A stretch of 64,000 bases of DNA, taken from the NCBI RefSeq assembly GCF_002303885.1, contig NZ_MRCM01000003.1, forward strand, positions 186,001 through 250,000. The letters are read 5' to 3'. Both the position numbers and the translations under genes were made by a program. Shown one piece after another: positions 9,079 to 17,045 of the stretch. Position 1 is the first letter of the stretch, and the number at the start of each line of letters is the position of its first letter. The stretch is from Flavobacterium sp. ACN2 (GTDB lineage: Bacteria > Bacteroidota > Bacteroidia > Flavobacteriales > Flavobacteriaceae). Below the pieces are notes generated by a model. The model worked only from the letters and a program-made list of their open reading frames with translations. It had not been told where the DNA came from and ran no database searches.

Positions 9079-9514
9079 AGCAATGAAAACATCCCAAACT
9101 CTCAAAACATAATTCCACTTTCTGATTGTCCTTTAAATTCTTAACAAACGATTCGTTAATAAAATCAGTATATTTTGAATAATCGGGATGAATTGAAACC
9201 TGATAAACTCTACTTTCGGTTATTTCAATTGTTTTCTGCATCTGCTGATTTAGAAAATTTTCATATACGAATCTGTAAGTTCCATTTGACAAACTATCAA
9301 TTACGAGTTCTTTTTCAATGTAAGGTTTTTTAAATCTCCCATATTTCTTAAATAGTTTTTCATCTTTATAAACTGAAATCCAATATATTCTGGGAAGTTC
9401 TTTATTTGTTTTATCTTCAAACTCAACTTTTAATTTTATAGATGCAAAAGAATCTTTTTTGCAACTCACAAAAATTATTAAAATCAACAAAAGTAGTGCT
9501 GTTTTAAATTTCAT
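9062..9514 (-). CDS. Lipoprotein, unknown
   Basis: 150 aa with a short signal peptide and the lipobox IIFVSCKK (C18). The mature region has alternating beta-strand-like segments (IYWISVYKDEKLFKKYG, GTYRFVYENFL) and could be a small beta-sandwich. The C-terminal end CFHCYGNYC has three close cysteines, perhaps a disulfide or metal site. Family not recognised. Its stop overlaps the next gene on the same strand. Confidence 0.6.
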   Translation of the reverse strand: MKFKTALLLLILIIFVSCKKDSFASIKLKVEFEDKTNKELPRIYWISVYKDEKLFKKYGRFKKPYIEKELVIDSLSNGTYRFVYENFLNQQMQKTIEITESRVYQVSIHPDYSKYTDFINESFVKNLKDNQKVELCFESLGCFHCYGNYC

Positions 9515-9537
9515 CTTTGAATTAAAGTTGTTATTAA

Positions 9538-10137
9538 TTAATTTTTATTCCTGTTTCTAGGCTCAATAAGCCATTCAATAGTAATAACTTTTGAACATTT
9601 ATCTTTTACATCACTTCCCGCCCAATCAATTAAAATTGCGGCACCATCTTTTTTAATTTGATCTTTAACAAAATCAAATGTTTTTATAGATCCAACAGGA
9701 CCTTCTCCACTTAAATCAAAAACTATATTTTTTGTTTTCGTAAAAACTGAATATAAAGAAAGTAACTTCTTTTGACTATAATCAAGGTTTTTTACTTTGT
9801 CATTTTTAGAAATACCATTTTCTTCAAAGATTTTTGGCTCTGAGTCTTCATTCAAATTTGTATTTCTTTTTAAGTATCTACTTACTGTTATAGAACTAAA
9901 AATACGTTCAAATCTTGACTCTTTAAAATTCTCTGCAAAAGTTAAGGGCTTTACTACCTTTACATTTTCATGTTGTATTTTTCCTGTAAAAATATCTGTT
10001 AACTCAGCTTTCATTTCATAAAAGTAAGCTGTTCCGTATATGTGAATGAGAAGCAGTTCTCCTTTTCTAAGTTCAAAAGGCGGTATAAAATACTCGCTAG
10101 TTTTTATCCCTTTACTTTCAATTAATAGCTCTTTCAT
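9538..10137 (-). CDS. Degenerate ABC-ATPase-like protein lacking nucleotide-binding motifs
   Basis: 199 aa whose layout follows an ABC nucleotide-binding domain from end to end, without the catalytic residues. Residues about 20-50 (FELRKGELLLIHIYG then TDIFTGKI) match the strand, P-loop and helix region, but the Walker A GxxGxGKS is gone. LDYSQKKLLSLYSVF (about 118-132) stands for the signature LSGGQ region. KNIVFDLSGEGPVGS replaces Walker B and the D-loop without the catalytic Glu. DGAAILIDWAG replaces the H-loop region without His. It overlaps the upstream 443-aa gene by four bases (ATGA), so the two are translationally coupled. The ABC relationship is my reading by eye; the function is unknown. 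Confidence 0.6.
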   Translation of the reverse strand: MKELLIESKGIKTSEYFIPPFELRKGELLLIHIYGTAYFYEMKAELTDIFTGKIQHENVKVVKPLTFAENFKESRFERIFSSITVSRYLKRNTNLNEDSEPKIFEENGISKNDKVKNLDYSQKKLLSLYSVFTKTKNIVFDLSGEGPVGSIKTFDFVKDQIKKDGAAILIDWAGSDVKDKCSKVITIEWLIEPRNRNKN

Positions 10138-11465
10138 TTCTCAAGTCGTTCAAATTTCTGTTTGTATTTTTGAATATATTTACCCCACTCCTCTTGATTT
10201 TTATAAACCGAAAAAGCATAATCAACGGTTTCTTTGCTGAAATGATTTCCAAAAATATTATCTAAATATTTAATTCCAGAATCGATTACTAGTTTTAAAA
10301 CCTGCAATTTATCAATTCCGTTTTGTTTGCAGGCTTTATCCAGCCATAATCCTTTTCCAATTTTCACATATTCTATTAGAAGATCTTCTGTTATAAATTG
10401 AGCAGGAACATCATTAATATCGGGTTCATGTTTTCCGTTTTTGAAAACCAATAGAACCAATTCTCCCGAATAATATGCTGACGGAATTAATCTCAGCATT
10501 GTACCGCTTTGAGCTGCTCTAAAACAAAATTCTTTTGTAATAAATTCATCAGGAATTACCTGAATCGCAAAACCATCTTTACTGACTAATTTTTCGCAAA
10601 GCTCAGAAGTTATCAAATCCTGACCAATGAAAGGCAAAGCATGAAATGTAATATTTAAAGCCAAATTGCAAAGTTCTTCAGTTTTAAATTGCTTCGGAAC
10701 GAGTTTAAGATCTCTGTAATTTGCCAAAACGCGATCACGCCAATATTCATAAGTTTTAGCGGGCGGATTATTTTGTTTTAAAACCCATTCTCCTCTTGCC
10801 AAATCACGTTCCAATTCTTCAAAAGTTTCAATTAACTGATTATCGAGTAATTTTCGGAGTTCATTTGAAATAATTTCTTCGTCAGTTTCATCGTCATATT
10901 CGCATTCATTTTTAGGATCAATTTCATCTCTATCATTATAATAAAACAAATCATTTTTTCTTTCTGCAAATACTGTATTATGATCTGTAACGATAAAAAC
11001 TGGAGAATTTATAGAACCCGAACAATTAAAACTTCCATGATTATAATACGTCATCACGACTTCTTGTGCTGTAACATTTCCTTTTACTTCAACATTCGCC
11101 CCACCAAGCAAAAGACTTTGACAATTTACGCTTCCGCTAATGAAAACATACGGGCCATAATCGCCTTCGGCATTAATAATTGAACCGCTTACAGAAAGAT
11201 TTCCATATATAAAAATACCTTCAATTCTTATTTCTTCTATCTTTTTGGCTGGAAGATTTAGCAAATTGGCTAACCATTTTTTCTCTTTATCTTCATAAAG
11301 ATCTAAATAAAAATTTCCTTCAAAATTGACATCTTCGTCTGCCGTGAGAAAAAAATATCCGTCTTCCCATTCATCAAAATAATCAAACTTTTCATCCTCA
11401 GTTAAAAAAGGATATTTGGTTTTAATTTCGGCTATAGTAATTAACTTAAAATTGAAAGTCTGCAT
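10134..11465 (-). CDS. Beta-helix (bactofilin-like) protein with C-terminal helical repeats
   Basis: 443 aa with no signal peptide. Residues about 80-170 show short regularly spaced beta segments (GNLSVSGSI, GPYVFISGSV, NCQSLLLGGANVEVKGNV, HGSFNCSGSI), as in polymer-forming or bactofilin-type right-handed beta-helices. An acidic linker follows (about 190-215). Residues about 255-400 contain repeated helical units with the motif (I/V)P..F.T.E.C, resembling DUF4116-type repeats. It is the first gene of a coupled pair with the pseudo-ABC protein and diverges from an XRE regulator 177 bp away. It could be a scaffold, but no enzyme motif is visible. Confidence 0.65.
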   Translation of the reverse strand: MQTFNFKLITIAEIKTKYPFLTEDEKFDYFDEWEDGYFFLTADEDVNFEGNFYLDLYEDKEKKWLANLLNLPAKKIEEIRIEGIFIYGNLSVSGSIINAEGDYGPYVFISGSVNCQSLLLGGANVEVKGNVTAQEVVMTYYNHGSFNCSGSINSPVFIVTDHNTVFAERKNDLFYYNDRDEIDPKNECEYDDETDEEIISNELRKLLDNQLIETFEELERDLARGEWVLKQNNPPAKTYEYWRDRVLANYRDLKLVPKQFKTEELCNLALNITFHALPFIGQDLITSELCEKLVSKDGFAIQVIPDEFITKEFCFRAAQSGTMLRLIPSAYYSGELVLLVFKNGKHEPDINDVPAQFITEDLLIEYVKIGKGLWLDKACKQNGIDKLQVLKLVIDSGIKYLDNIFGNHFSKETVDYAFSVYKNQEEWGKYIQKYKQKFERLEK

Positions 11466-11630
11466 TTTATGGTATTATTCGAAGTTGATTTTTTGAATAT
11501 CAAGATTACACAATTCTAAATTCAAAACCAATTCGATAGTCAGAAAAATTGTATTTTTACTCCACAAAAAAGAACTTGCAACAGCAAACTTGTTTTCTGC
11601 ATAAACCAAAAAAGGTAAAAGAATTTTAAA

Positions 11631-11638
11631 TATCTTTG
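11631..11638 (+). promoter_or_regulatory. -7 element of the XRE gene, leaderless geometry
   Basis: TATCTTTG, a perfect TAnnTTTG box, ends only four bases before the ATG at 11643. Transcription would start at or near the start codon, so the mRNA is likely leaderless. A matching -33 TTG is not clear. Confidence 0.45.
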
Positions 11639-11642
11639 AATC

Positions 11643-12050
11643 ATGAGCACAGCAATAAAACCAAGACACATCGGCAGAAACATTAGCCGAATTAGAGAAC
11701 TGAGAGATATGAAGCAGGAAGCGCTTGCTATTGCACTTGGTGTTAGTCAGCAATCTGTTTCTAATCTCGAAGGAAGTGAAAGCGTTGATGACGAAAAACT
11801 AGCCAGAATTGCAGAAGCTTTGGGTGTTTCAACAGAAGCTATTAAAAATTTTTCTGAGGACGCTGTTTTTAATATTATTGGGAATACCTATAATGATGAT
11901 TCTTCATCTATAAAAAACTATAATTGTACTTTTAATCCGCTTGATAAACTTTTGGAAGTTATTGAAAAGAATGAAAAACTTTATGAAAGATTGGTTGAAG
12001 CCGAAAAAGAGAAAGTGGCACTTTTGGAGAAGTTGCTTGATGATAAATAG
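11643..12050 (+). CDS. XRE-family helix-turn-helix regulator
   Basis: 135 aa. Residues about 8-65 form a Cro/C1-type HTH (RIRELRDMKQEALA, LGVSQQSVSNLE, LARIAEALGVS). A polar linker follows, then a long charged helix (about 105-133, LDKLLEVIEKNEKLYERLVE onward) that probably forms a coiled coil for dimerisation. It is transcribed divergently from the beta-helix/pseudo-ABC pair and may control it. It has its own terminator. The HTH identity is firm, the target is inferred. Confidence 0.85.
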   Translation: MSTAIKPRHIGRNISRIRELRDMKQEALAIALGVSQQSVSNLEGSESVDDEKLARIAEALGVSTEAIKNFSEDAVFNIIGNTYNDDSSSIKNYNCTFNPLDKLLEVIEKNEKLYERLVEAEKEKVALLEKLLDDK

Positions 12051-12070
12051 AAATTTATTTTATAAAAGAA

Positions 12071-12110
12071 AAAAAACCGAAGTTTTGAAATTTCAAAGCT
12101 TCGGTTTTTT
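12071..12110 (+). terminator. Terminator of the XRE gene
   Basis: Near-perfect 20-bp arms with a single G-U pair (AAAAAACCGAAG... / ...CTTCGGTTTTTT) and almost no loop. T-run at the end. Confidence 0.85.
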
Positions 12111-12149
12111 TATGTTTCGCTACATAGCAAACAAACTAGAATTTCTAAT

Positions 12150-12785
12150 TTATTCAATGACATAAATTAATATAGGAGGGCCAGCATCATGTTCTGCAAC
12201 AGCTAAATAAAAAGGCTTTTTCAAATTTAATTTTTCGAATACATTTTCTTCATCTGCCCTTTTAAATAATTTATTCATTTCTATTAATGCTGTAGCTTCA
12301 AATAGTTTATAAATATTATTTACATCTATAAAATCATCAAAATTATCTTCCTCTCCCTGTATGTTTTCAGTTAAGTGATATAAAGTTGGAGAAATAAAAG
12401 CTGGCAGACAAGAAATATTATCCAAATATTCCATCTGATCCTCATCGATTTCAAATTCAGATAATTTTCGATCTGAATCATCAAAATCAATGGCAAAAGC
12501 TTCTAACTCCCCACCATACAAACCTCCATGTTCAAAATAAATCATATTGAAACTTTTACCAATATCACTATTATATTTCTCTGCAAGCCAGTATTTTTCA
12601 ATATTTATCTTTAGTTCCTCAATCATCAAATTTTCATGTTCTTCCCTATTTTGGTTTTTCCATAAATTATAAAATGAATTATAGGCTTCATTTTCCGAAT
12701 CTTGTAAATCGGTTACAATAATTTCTTTTGCCTCTTTTTCAATTTCCAGAAAATTGTTTAAAATCAAATCATTAACTTTTTCCAT
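12150..12785 (-). CDS. Acidic cytoplasmic protein, unknown
   Basis: 211 aa, strongly acidic (runs such as DFDDSDRKLSEFEIDEDQ and GEEDNFDDFIDV), with no signal peptide or membrane helix. The N-terminal half is helical. A central YFEHGGLYGGELEAFAIDFD segment and a C-terminal FYLAVAEHDAGPPILIYVIE strand suggest an alpha/beta fold like small SMI1/immunity-type or DUF4303-type proteins, but I cannot assign it. No toxin gene is seen beside it. It is monocistronic and convergent with the XRE gene. Confidence 0.6.
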   Translation of the reverse strand: MEKVNDLILNNFLEIEKEAKEIIVTDLQDSENEAYNSFYNLWKNQNREEHENLMIEELKINIEKYWLAEKYNSDIGKSFNMIYFEHGGLYGGELEAFAIDFDDSDRKLSEFEIDEDQMEYLDNISCLPAFISPTLYHLTENIQGEEDNFDDFIDVNNIYKLFEATALIEMNKLFKRADEENVFEKLNLKKPFYLAVAEHDAGPPILIYVIE

Positions 12786-13294
12786 GTATCATTTTAAATT
12801 ATAGTAGAATACCAATATACAAAATACCAGAATCTATAAAATGCTTTTTCTTTTAAAAACCACATATCTCTCGATAGCTATTGGGATGAACGGGAGTTGC
12901 TAAGATTTTTCAATCTTTGTAGAATTTCGAGTGTGATCTCTCCTTCGTCGAAATGACAAGATTGAGGTTACCTGCAGTTTTAAAAAAGAAAAAAATCTGC
13001 CGAATCTGCTAAATCTGCGTGAGAAAAAATCACCAATCTTAGTGGAGTTTCGAGTGTGATTCTTCGTTCCTCAGAATGACAAAACAGAATCTAAACTTTG
13101 TGTTCTTTCTTTTCTTTTTCAACAAAAAAATAATCATTGCGTTCTTTGCGAAAAATCTTAGCGCACTCTGCGTTAAAAAAACTTTGCGCCTTCGTGGCAA
13201 AAACAATAAATAAGAAAACTTTAATAAATCTGCTATACGCCACTAATTCAAAAATTAGTAATTTTGAAATTCGAAGTTCAAAAACGAAATAATT
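12786..13294. repeat. 509-bp repeat-rich spacer
   Basis: A mosaic of degraded repeat units with no believable gene. It holds a half-palindrome CGATAGCTATTGGGA near 12875, related to 56428-56445. The unit CTCCTTCGTCGAAATGACAA (12941-12960) is shared with the element at 5371. AGTTTCGAGTGTGAT recurs in slightly varied form near 12924 and at about 13037. There are also TCTGCCGAATCTGCTAAATC-type and GCGTTCTTTGCG / CTCTGCGTTAAA-type units. A 72-codon frame on the minus strand here is made of repeats and is not a gene. Confidence 0.65.
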
Positions 13295-14587
13295 ATGAAA
13301 TATCATCAAATAAACAGCGCACTTTTTGTAAAAAATCGCAGAAAGTTCATGGCTGAAATGAAACCTAATTCTGTTGCAGTATTCAACTCAAACGACATTT
13401 ACCCAGTTAGTGCTGATAGTACTTTACCGTTTGCACAGCATAGAGATATTTTTTATCTGAGCGGTGTAGATCAAGAAGAAAGCGTTTTGCTTTTGTTTCC
13501 AGATGCGCCTTATGAAAGTCAGAGAGAAATTCTTTTCTTAAGAGAAACAAACGATCATATCGCAGTTTGGGAAGGCGAAAAACTGACTAAAGAACGTGCT
13601 TTTCAGGTTTCTGGAATTAGAACAGTTTATTGGTTACAGGATTTTCATAAAGTTTTGAACGAAATGATGACGTATGCCGATACGATGTACATCAATACAA
13701 ACGAACATTATCGCGCAACTGTTGAAACAGAAACTCGTGAAGCTCGTTTCGTAAAATGGTGGAAAGAGCGTTATCCAGCACACAATGTTGCAAAAAGCAA
13801 CCCAATTTTACAAAGACTTCGTTCTGTAAAGGAAAGCGAAGAAATCGATTTGATTCAGCACGCTTGTGATATCACAGAAAAAGGTTTCCGCAGATTATTA
13901 GGATTCGTAAAACCAAATGTTACAGAATATGAAATCGAAGCCGAATTAGCTCACGAATTCATCAGAAACCGTTCTAAAGGTTTTGCTTACACGCCAATTA
14001 TTGCTTCTGGAAACAATGCGAATGTTTTGCATTATATCGAAAACAATCAGCAATGTAAAGACGGAGATTTGATTTTGTTGGATGTTGCGGCTGAATATGC
14101 AAATTACTCAAGCGACATGACGAGAACAATTCCAGTTTCTGGACGTTTTACAGATCGTCAGAAAGCGGTTTATAATGCTGTTTTGAGAGTTAAATACGAA
14201 GCGACAAAAATGCTTACGCCTGGAACACTTTGGAAACAATACCATGTTGAAGTGGGTAAAATCATGACTTCTGAATTACTTGGCTTAGGTTTAATTGACA
14301 AAGCCGATGTTCAGAATGAAAATCCAGAATGGCCTGCTTACAAAAAATATTTCATGCACGGAACTTCTCACCACTTAGGTCTTGATACGCACGATTACGG
14401 ATTGCTTCACGAACCAATGAAAGCGAACATGGTTTTCACGGTTGAGCCAGGAATTTATATTCCAGCAGAAAAATTCGGAATCCGTTTAGAAGATAACGTT
14501 GTGGTTCAGGAAAAAGGAGAACCTTTCAACTTAATGCGTAACATTCCTGTTGAAGCAGATGAGATTGAAACTTTGATGAATTCATAA
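13295..14587 (+). CDS. pepP: Xaa-Pro aminopeptidase (aminopeptidase P family)
   Basis: Dinuclear-metal M24B peptidase that removes an N-terminal residue preceding proline. The N-terminal AMP_N domain spans about residues 1-170 and the pita-bread catalytic domain about 175-420. Metal ligands are all present: D263 (LLDVAAEY), D274 (SSDMTRTIP), H359 (HGTSHHLGLD), E384 (TVEPGIYI) and E399 (GIRLEDN). The 430-aa length is normal. There is no signal peptide, so it is cytoplasmic. A -7 box TAATTTTG lies at 13259-13266. It is a single-gene unit with its own terminator. Confidence 0.95.
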   Translation: MKYHQINSALFVKNRRKFMAEMKPNSVAVFNSNDIYPVSADSTLPFAQHRDIFYLSGVDQEESVLLLFPDAPYESQREILFLRETNDHIAVWEGEKLTKERAFQVSGIRTVYWLQDFHKVLNEMMTYADTMYINTNEHYRATVETETREARFVKWWKERYPAHNVAKSNPILQRLRSVKESEEIDLIQHACDITEKGFRRLLGFVKPNVTEYEIEAELAHEFIRNRSKGFAYTPIIASGNNANVLHYIENNQQCKDGDLILLDVAAEYANYSSDMTRTIPVSGRFTDRQKAVYNAVLRVKYEATKMLTPGTLWKQYHVEVGKIMTSELLGLGLIDKADVQNENPEWPAYKKYFMHGTSHHLGLDTHDYGLLHEPMKANMVFTVEPGIYIPAEKFGIRLEDNVVVQEKGEPFNLMRNIPVEADEIETLMNS

Positions 14588-14596
14588 ATAAAAAAG

Positions 14597-14630
14597 AGGC
14601 TGTCCAATATTTTCGGACAGCCTTTGTTTT
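14597..14630 (+). terminator. Terminator of pepP
   Basis: Arms AGGCTGTCC (14597-14605) and GGACAGCCT (14615-14623), loop of nine bases, then a T-rich tail. Confidence 0.85.
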
Positions 14631-14650
14631 ATAAGTGTTTCTTTTTTAAG

Positions 14651-14796
14651 CCCCAGTGGGGCGAAATATTTATAGCCATTCAATCGTATTGATGTAAAAG
14701 AGCTCCAGCGGAGCGACACATAATATTATAAAAAAGCATATGTCGCTCCGCCGGAGCTCTAACAGGAATAACACACAAAATTTCTATAAATATTTC
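14651..14796. repeat. Nested composite palindromic element
   Basis: Within the 345-bp spacer 14588-14932. The outer arms GAAATATTTATAG (14663-14675) and CTATAAATATTTC (14784-14796) are a perfect 13-bp pair. They enclose an inner pair at 14699-14718 and 14741-14760 that match at 19 of 20 bases (AGAGCTCC.GCGGAGCGACA). A mini-palindrome CCCCAGTGGGG sits at 14651-14661. The GC-rich units contrast with the AT-rich surroundings. Confidence 0.85.
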
Positions 14797-14878
14797 TCTT
14801 CTCCGAAGCTGGTTTAGAAACCCAAAAAGGTTTCAAAAAACTTATACTTTCAAAACCGTTTACCAATCTGTAAACAAT

Positions 14879-14912
14879 AAAAAAGCCCTTAATAGTGTAT
14901 TAAGGGCTTTTT
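14879..14912 (-). terminator. Terminator of the ferritin gene
   Basis: AAAAAGCCCTTA / TAAGGGCTTTTT hairpin with a short loop, 20 bp beyond the ferritin stop codon. Symmetric A and T runs make it potentially bidirectional. Confidence 0.8.
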
Positions 14913-14932
14913 AAATTATATAAATCGGTTAA

Positions 14933-15451
14933 TTATCCGATTTTTGAGATTTGTACATCCAATTGGAATTTACCGTCAGCTTCATTTCCATTGATTAGAT
15001 CAAAAAGCTCTAACGCTCTTCTTGCATTTTTCTCTTCTTCTCTTTGTTCTGCTACATACCACATCATGAAATCTTCTGTAGCGTAGTCATTTTCAGCTCT
15101 ACATTTTGCGATTACTTTATTGATCGCCTGAGTAACTGCAATTTCGTTTTGCAAAGCAATTTCGAATACTTCTTTAAAAGAAGCAAATTCTTGCTGCACT
15201 TCTGGAACCGATGGCGTAATTGCAATCCCTCCCATATCTGTAATGAATTTGAAAATTTTTAGAAAATGCTCTCTTTCTTCTTCTGCTTGCTTATACAAAT
15301 ACGATGCTGTATTGGCATAACCATTTCTATCCAACCATGCAGCCATAGCTAAATATTTGTTAGAAGCGTCACTTTCTAATTTTGCTTGTAAATTCAATAT
15401 ATTTTCTACACCTTCAACTAATGAAGTACGTGTTCTTAGTAAATCTTTCAT
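14933..15451 (-). CDS. Non-haem ferritin
   Basis: 172 aa forming the four-helix ferritin core. It should oxidise Fe(II) and store iron in a 24-mer cytoplasmic cage. The ferroxidase-site pattern is visible: ESDASNKYLAMAAW (helix A), EEEREHFLKIFKFI with the ExxH pair (helix B), and an E-rich helix C/D (IAVTQAINKV, EQREEEKNARR). This is the FtnA type rather than bacterioferritin, since a haem-binding Met environment is not evident. It is monocistronic with a terminator. Confidence 0.93.
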   Translation of the reverse strand: MKDLLRTRTSLVEGVENILNLQAKLESDASNKYLAMAAWLDRNGYANTASYLYKQAEEEREHFLKIFKFITDMGGIAITPSVPEVQQEFASFKEVFEIALQNEIAVTQAINKVIAKCRAENDYATEDFMMWYVAEQREEEKNARRALELFDLINGNEADGKFQLDVQISKIG

Positions 15452-15540
15452 AACCTTTAATTTTTATACGTGTAAAATTACAAAAATTAAAGAAGCCGAT
15501 CGTAACCCCTTGAAAATTTGGATTTAATCTAAGTAAGAAT

Positions 15541-15897
15541 CTAAATAAGCTCGACGTTTACCATATTGCAAAGCATAGAATGCAGGTTGAGGGTAAATTT
15601 TGTTCCGTTTAGTAAATCTCTTAACTGCACTATTTCGCAGATAGTAAGATTTCTAGAAAAGTTTCTTTTGGTAGTTTCAATCAGCTGTGCATCTGATTGA
15701 TCAGATAAGTCATAAAGCATGTTAAGAATATCAACACTATTAACCTTTCTTTGAAAAATCAAAAAATCCTGAATTTTATAACTTGACATAGTATCAACAA
15801 AATTAATAACTATACTATTGGTCAAATCACATTGGTAACTGTATCCTTTTTCGGTCTCAAATAATACTTTGGTGGTCAAATCGCTAACTAATGACAT
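15541..15897 (-). CDS. Conserved-looking cytoplasmic protein, unknown
   Basis: 118 aa from the ATG at 15897 (MSLVSDLTTKVLFETEKGYS). An in-frame start eight codons upstream falls inside the -7 promoter box, so the internal ATG is preferred. The sequence is mixed alpha/beta with no signal or membrane segment. The helix NRNLTICEIVQLRDLLNGTKFTL-like end part is the most distinctive piece. Family not recognised. It is a single gene, divergent from the AIM24-like gene. Confidence 0.6.
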   Translation of the reverse strand: MSLVSDLTTKVLFETEKGYSYQCDLTNSIVINFVDTMSSYKIQDFLIFQRKVNSVDILNMLYDLSDQSDAQLIETTKRNFSRNLTICEIVQLRDLLNGTKFTLNLHSMLCNMVNVELI

Positions 15898-15918
15898 TCT
15901 GATAAAATTATAACGATG

Positions 15919-15926
15919 CAAAAATA
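15919..15926 (-). promoter_or_regulatory. -7 element of the 118-aa gene
   Basis: TATTTTTG on the minus strand, 22 bp before the ATG at 15897. It decides against the longer start at 15921. Confidence 0.5.
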
Positions 15927-16074
15927 TAGAATTTAAAGCAAATAAACACGTAATTAAGACTAATTTAAAATAACAAAATCATTTAAAGTTCTTAAAAACA
16001 GTCGAAGTGCATTAAACACTGTAACATTCTACAGCATTTTTTGTCTAATTTTAAAAACAAATACCTAAGAAATT

Positions 16075-16878
16075 ATGCAGGCACACGAAATAGATTATCA
16101 GATTTTTGGAGAAGAAATGCAGTATGTGGAAATAGAATTGGATCCACAGGAAATTGTAATTGCCGAAGCAGGCAGTTTTATGATGATGGAAAACAATATC
16201 CAGATGGAAACTATATTTGGAGACGGTTCTCAACAACAAGGTTCGGGTTTGTTTGGCAAACTTTTAAATGCAGGTAAAAGAGTTCTTACTGGCGAAAGCT
16301 TGTTTATGACGGCGTTTTTAAATCAGGGTAACACCAAAAGTAAAGTTTCATTTGCATCTCCATATCCTGGAAAAATTCTTCCAATTGATTTAACTCAATT
16401 TCAAGGTAAATTTATCTGTCAAAAAAGTTCTTTTTTATGCGCAGCCAAAGGCGTTTCTGTCGGAATTGAATTTTCTCAGAAACTAGGTCGCGGTTTATTT
16501 GGCGGTGAAGGTTTTATCATGCAGAAAATTGAAGGAGACGGAATGGCATTTGTACATTCTGGAGGAACTATGGCTAAAAAAGAATTAGCTCCTGGCGAAG
16601 TCTTAAAAGTAGATACGGGATGCATCATTGGTTTTACCAAAGATGTAGATTATGATATTGAATTTATTGGTGGTATTAAAAATTCCATTTTTGGTGGCGA
16701 AGGATTATTCTATGCCACTTTAAAAGGTCCGGGAACAGTCTTTATACAATCGTTACCTTTCTCGAGATTAGCAGATCGCATTATTGCATCGGCACCACGA
16801 TCTGGAGGAAACAGTCGTGACGAAGGAAGTCTTCTTGGCGGGCTAGGAAATCTTTTGGATGGTGATAACCGATTTTAA
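16075..16878 (+). CDS. TIGR00266 / AIM24 family protein
   Basis: 267 aa of the AIM24-like family: a beta-rich trimeric fold related to the mitochondrial AIM24 protein, with unclear cellular role. Visible family features are the opening YQIFGEEMQYVEIELDPQE, the AEAGSFMMME segment, GLFGGEGFIMQKIEGDG (about residue 150) and GGIKNSIFGGEGLFYATLKG (about 205). A glycine-rich tail (GGNSRDEGSLLGGLGN) ends the protein. No signal peptide. Single gene with a terminator directly after it. Confidence 0.85.
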   Translation: MQAHEIDYQIFGEEMQYVEIELDPQEIVIAEAGSFMMMENNIQMETIFGDGSQQQGSGLFGKLLNAGKRVLTGESLFMTAFLNQGNTKSKVSFASPYPGKILPIDLTQFQGKFICQKSSFLCAAKGVSVGIEFSQKLGRGLFGGEGFIMQKIEGDGMAFVHSGGTMAKKELAPGEVLKVDTGCIIGFTKDVDYDIEFIGGIKNSIFGGEGLFYATLKGPGTVFIQSLPFSRLADRIIASAPRSGGNSRDEGSLLGGLGNLLDGDNRF

Positions 16879-16882
16879 TTTT

Positions 16883-16915
16883 AGAATGGCTTTCAGAAAT
16901 GGAAGCCATTTTTTA
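16883..16915 (+). terminator. Terminator of the AIM24-like gene
   Basis: AATGGCTT / AAGCCATT arms around a ten-base loop, followed by a T-run, within 20 bp of the stop codon. Confidence 0.7.
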
Positions 16916-17045
16916 TTATTTCACAAACTAAACAATGCTATAAATAATTTTATAACTATTTTAAAGATTTCCCAATTAAATCAAGACATCATGATATTTT
17001 ACTTCAGCTTTCTTAACTTTGTGCTTTCACAAAAAAATCTTCATT

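Noticed and set aside
11475..11753. 92-codon frame opposite the XRE gene
   Set aside because: Antisense to a clear HTH domain and low in protein character.
13091..13309. 72-codon frame on the minus strand
   Set aside because: Made of degraded repeat units and overlapping the pepP start; no protein-like features.
14588..14932. CRISPR-like array in the palindrome-rich spacer
   Set aside because: No regularly spaced direct repeats with unique spacers; only inverted repeats.
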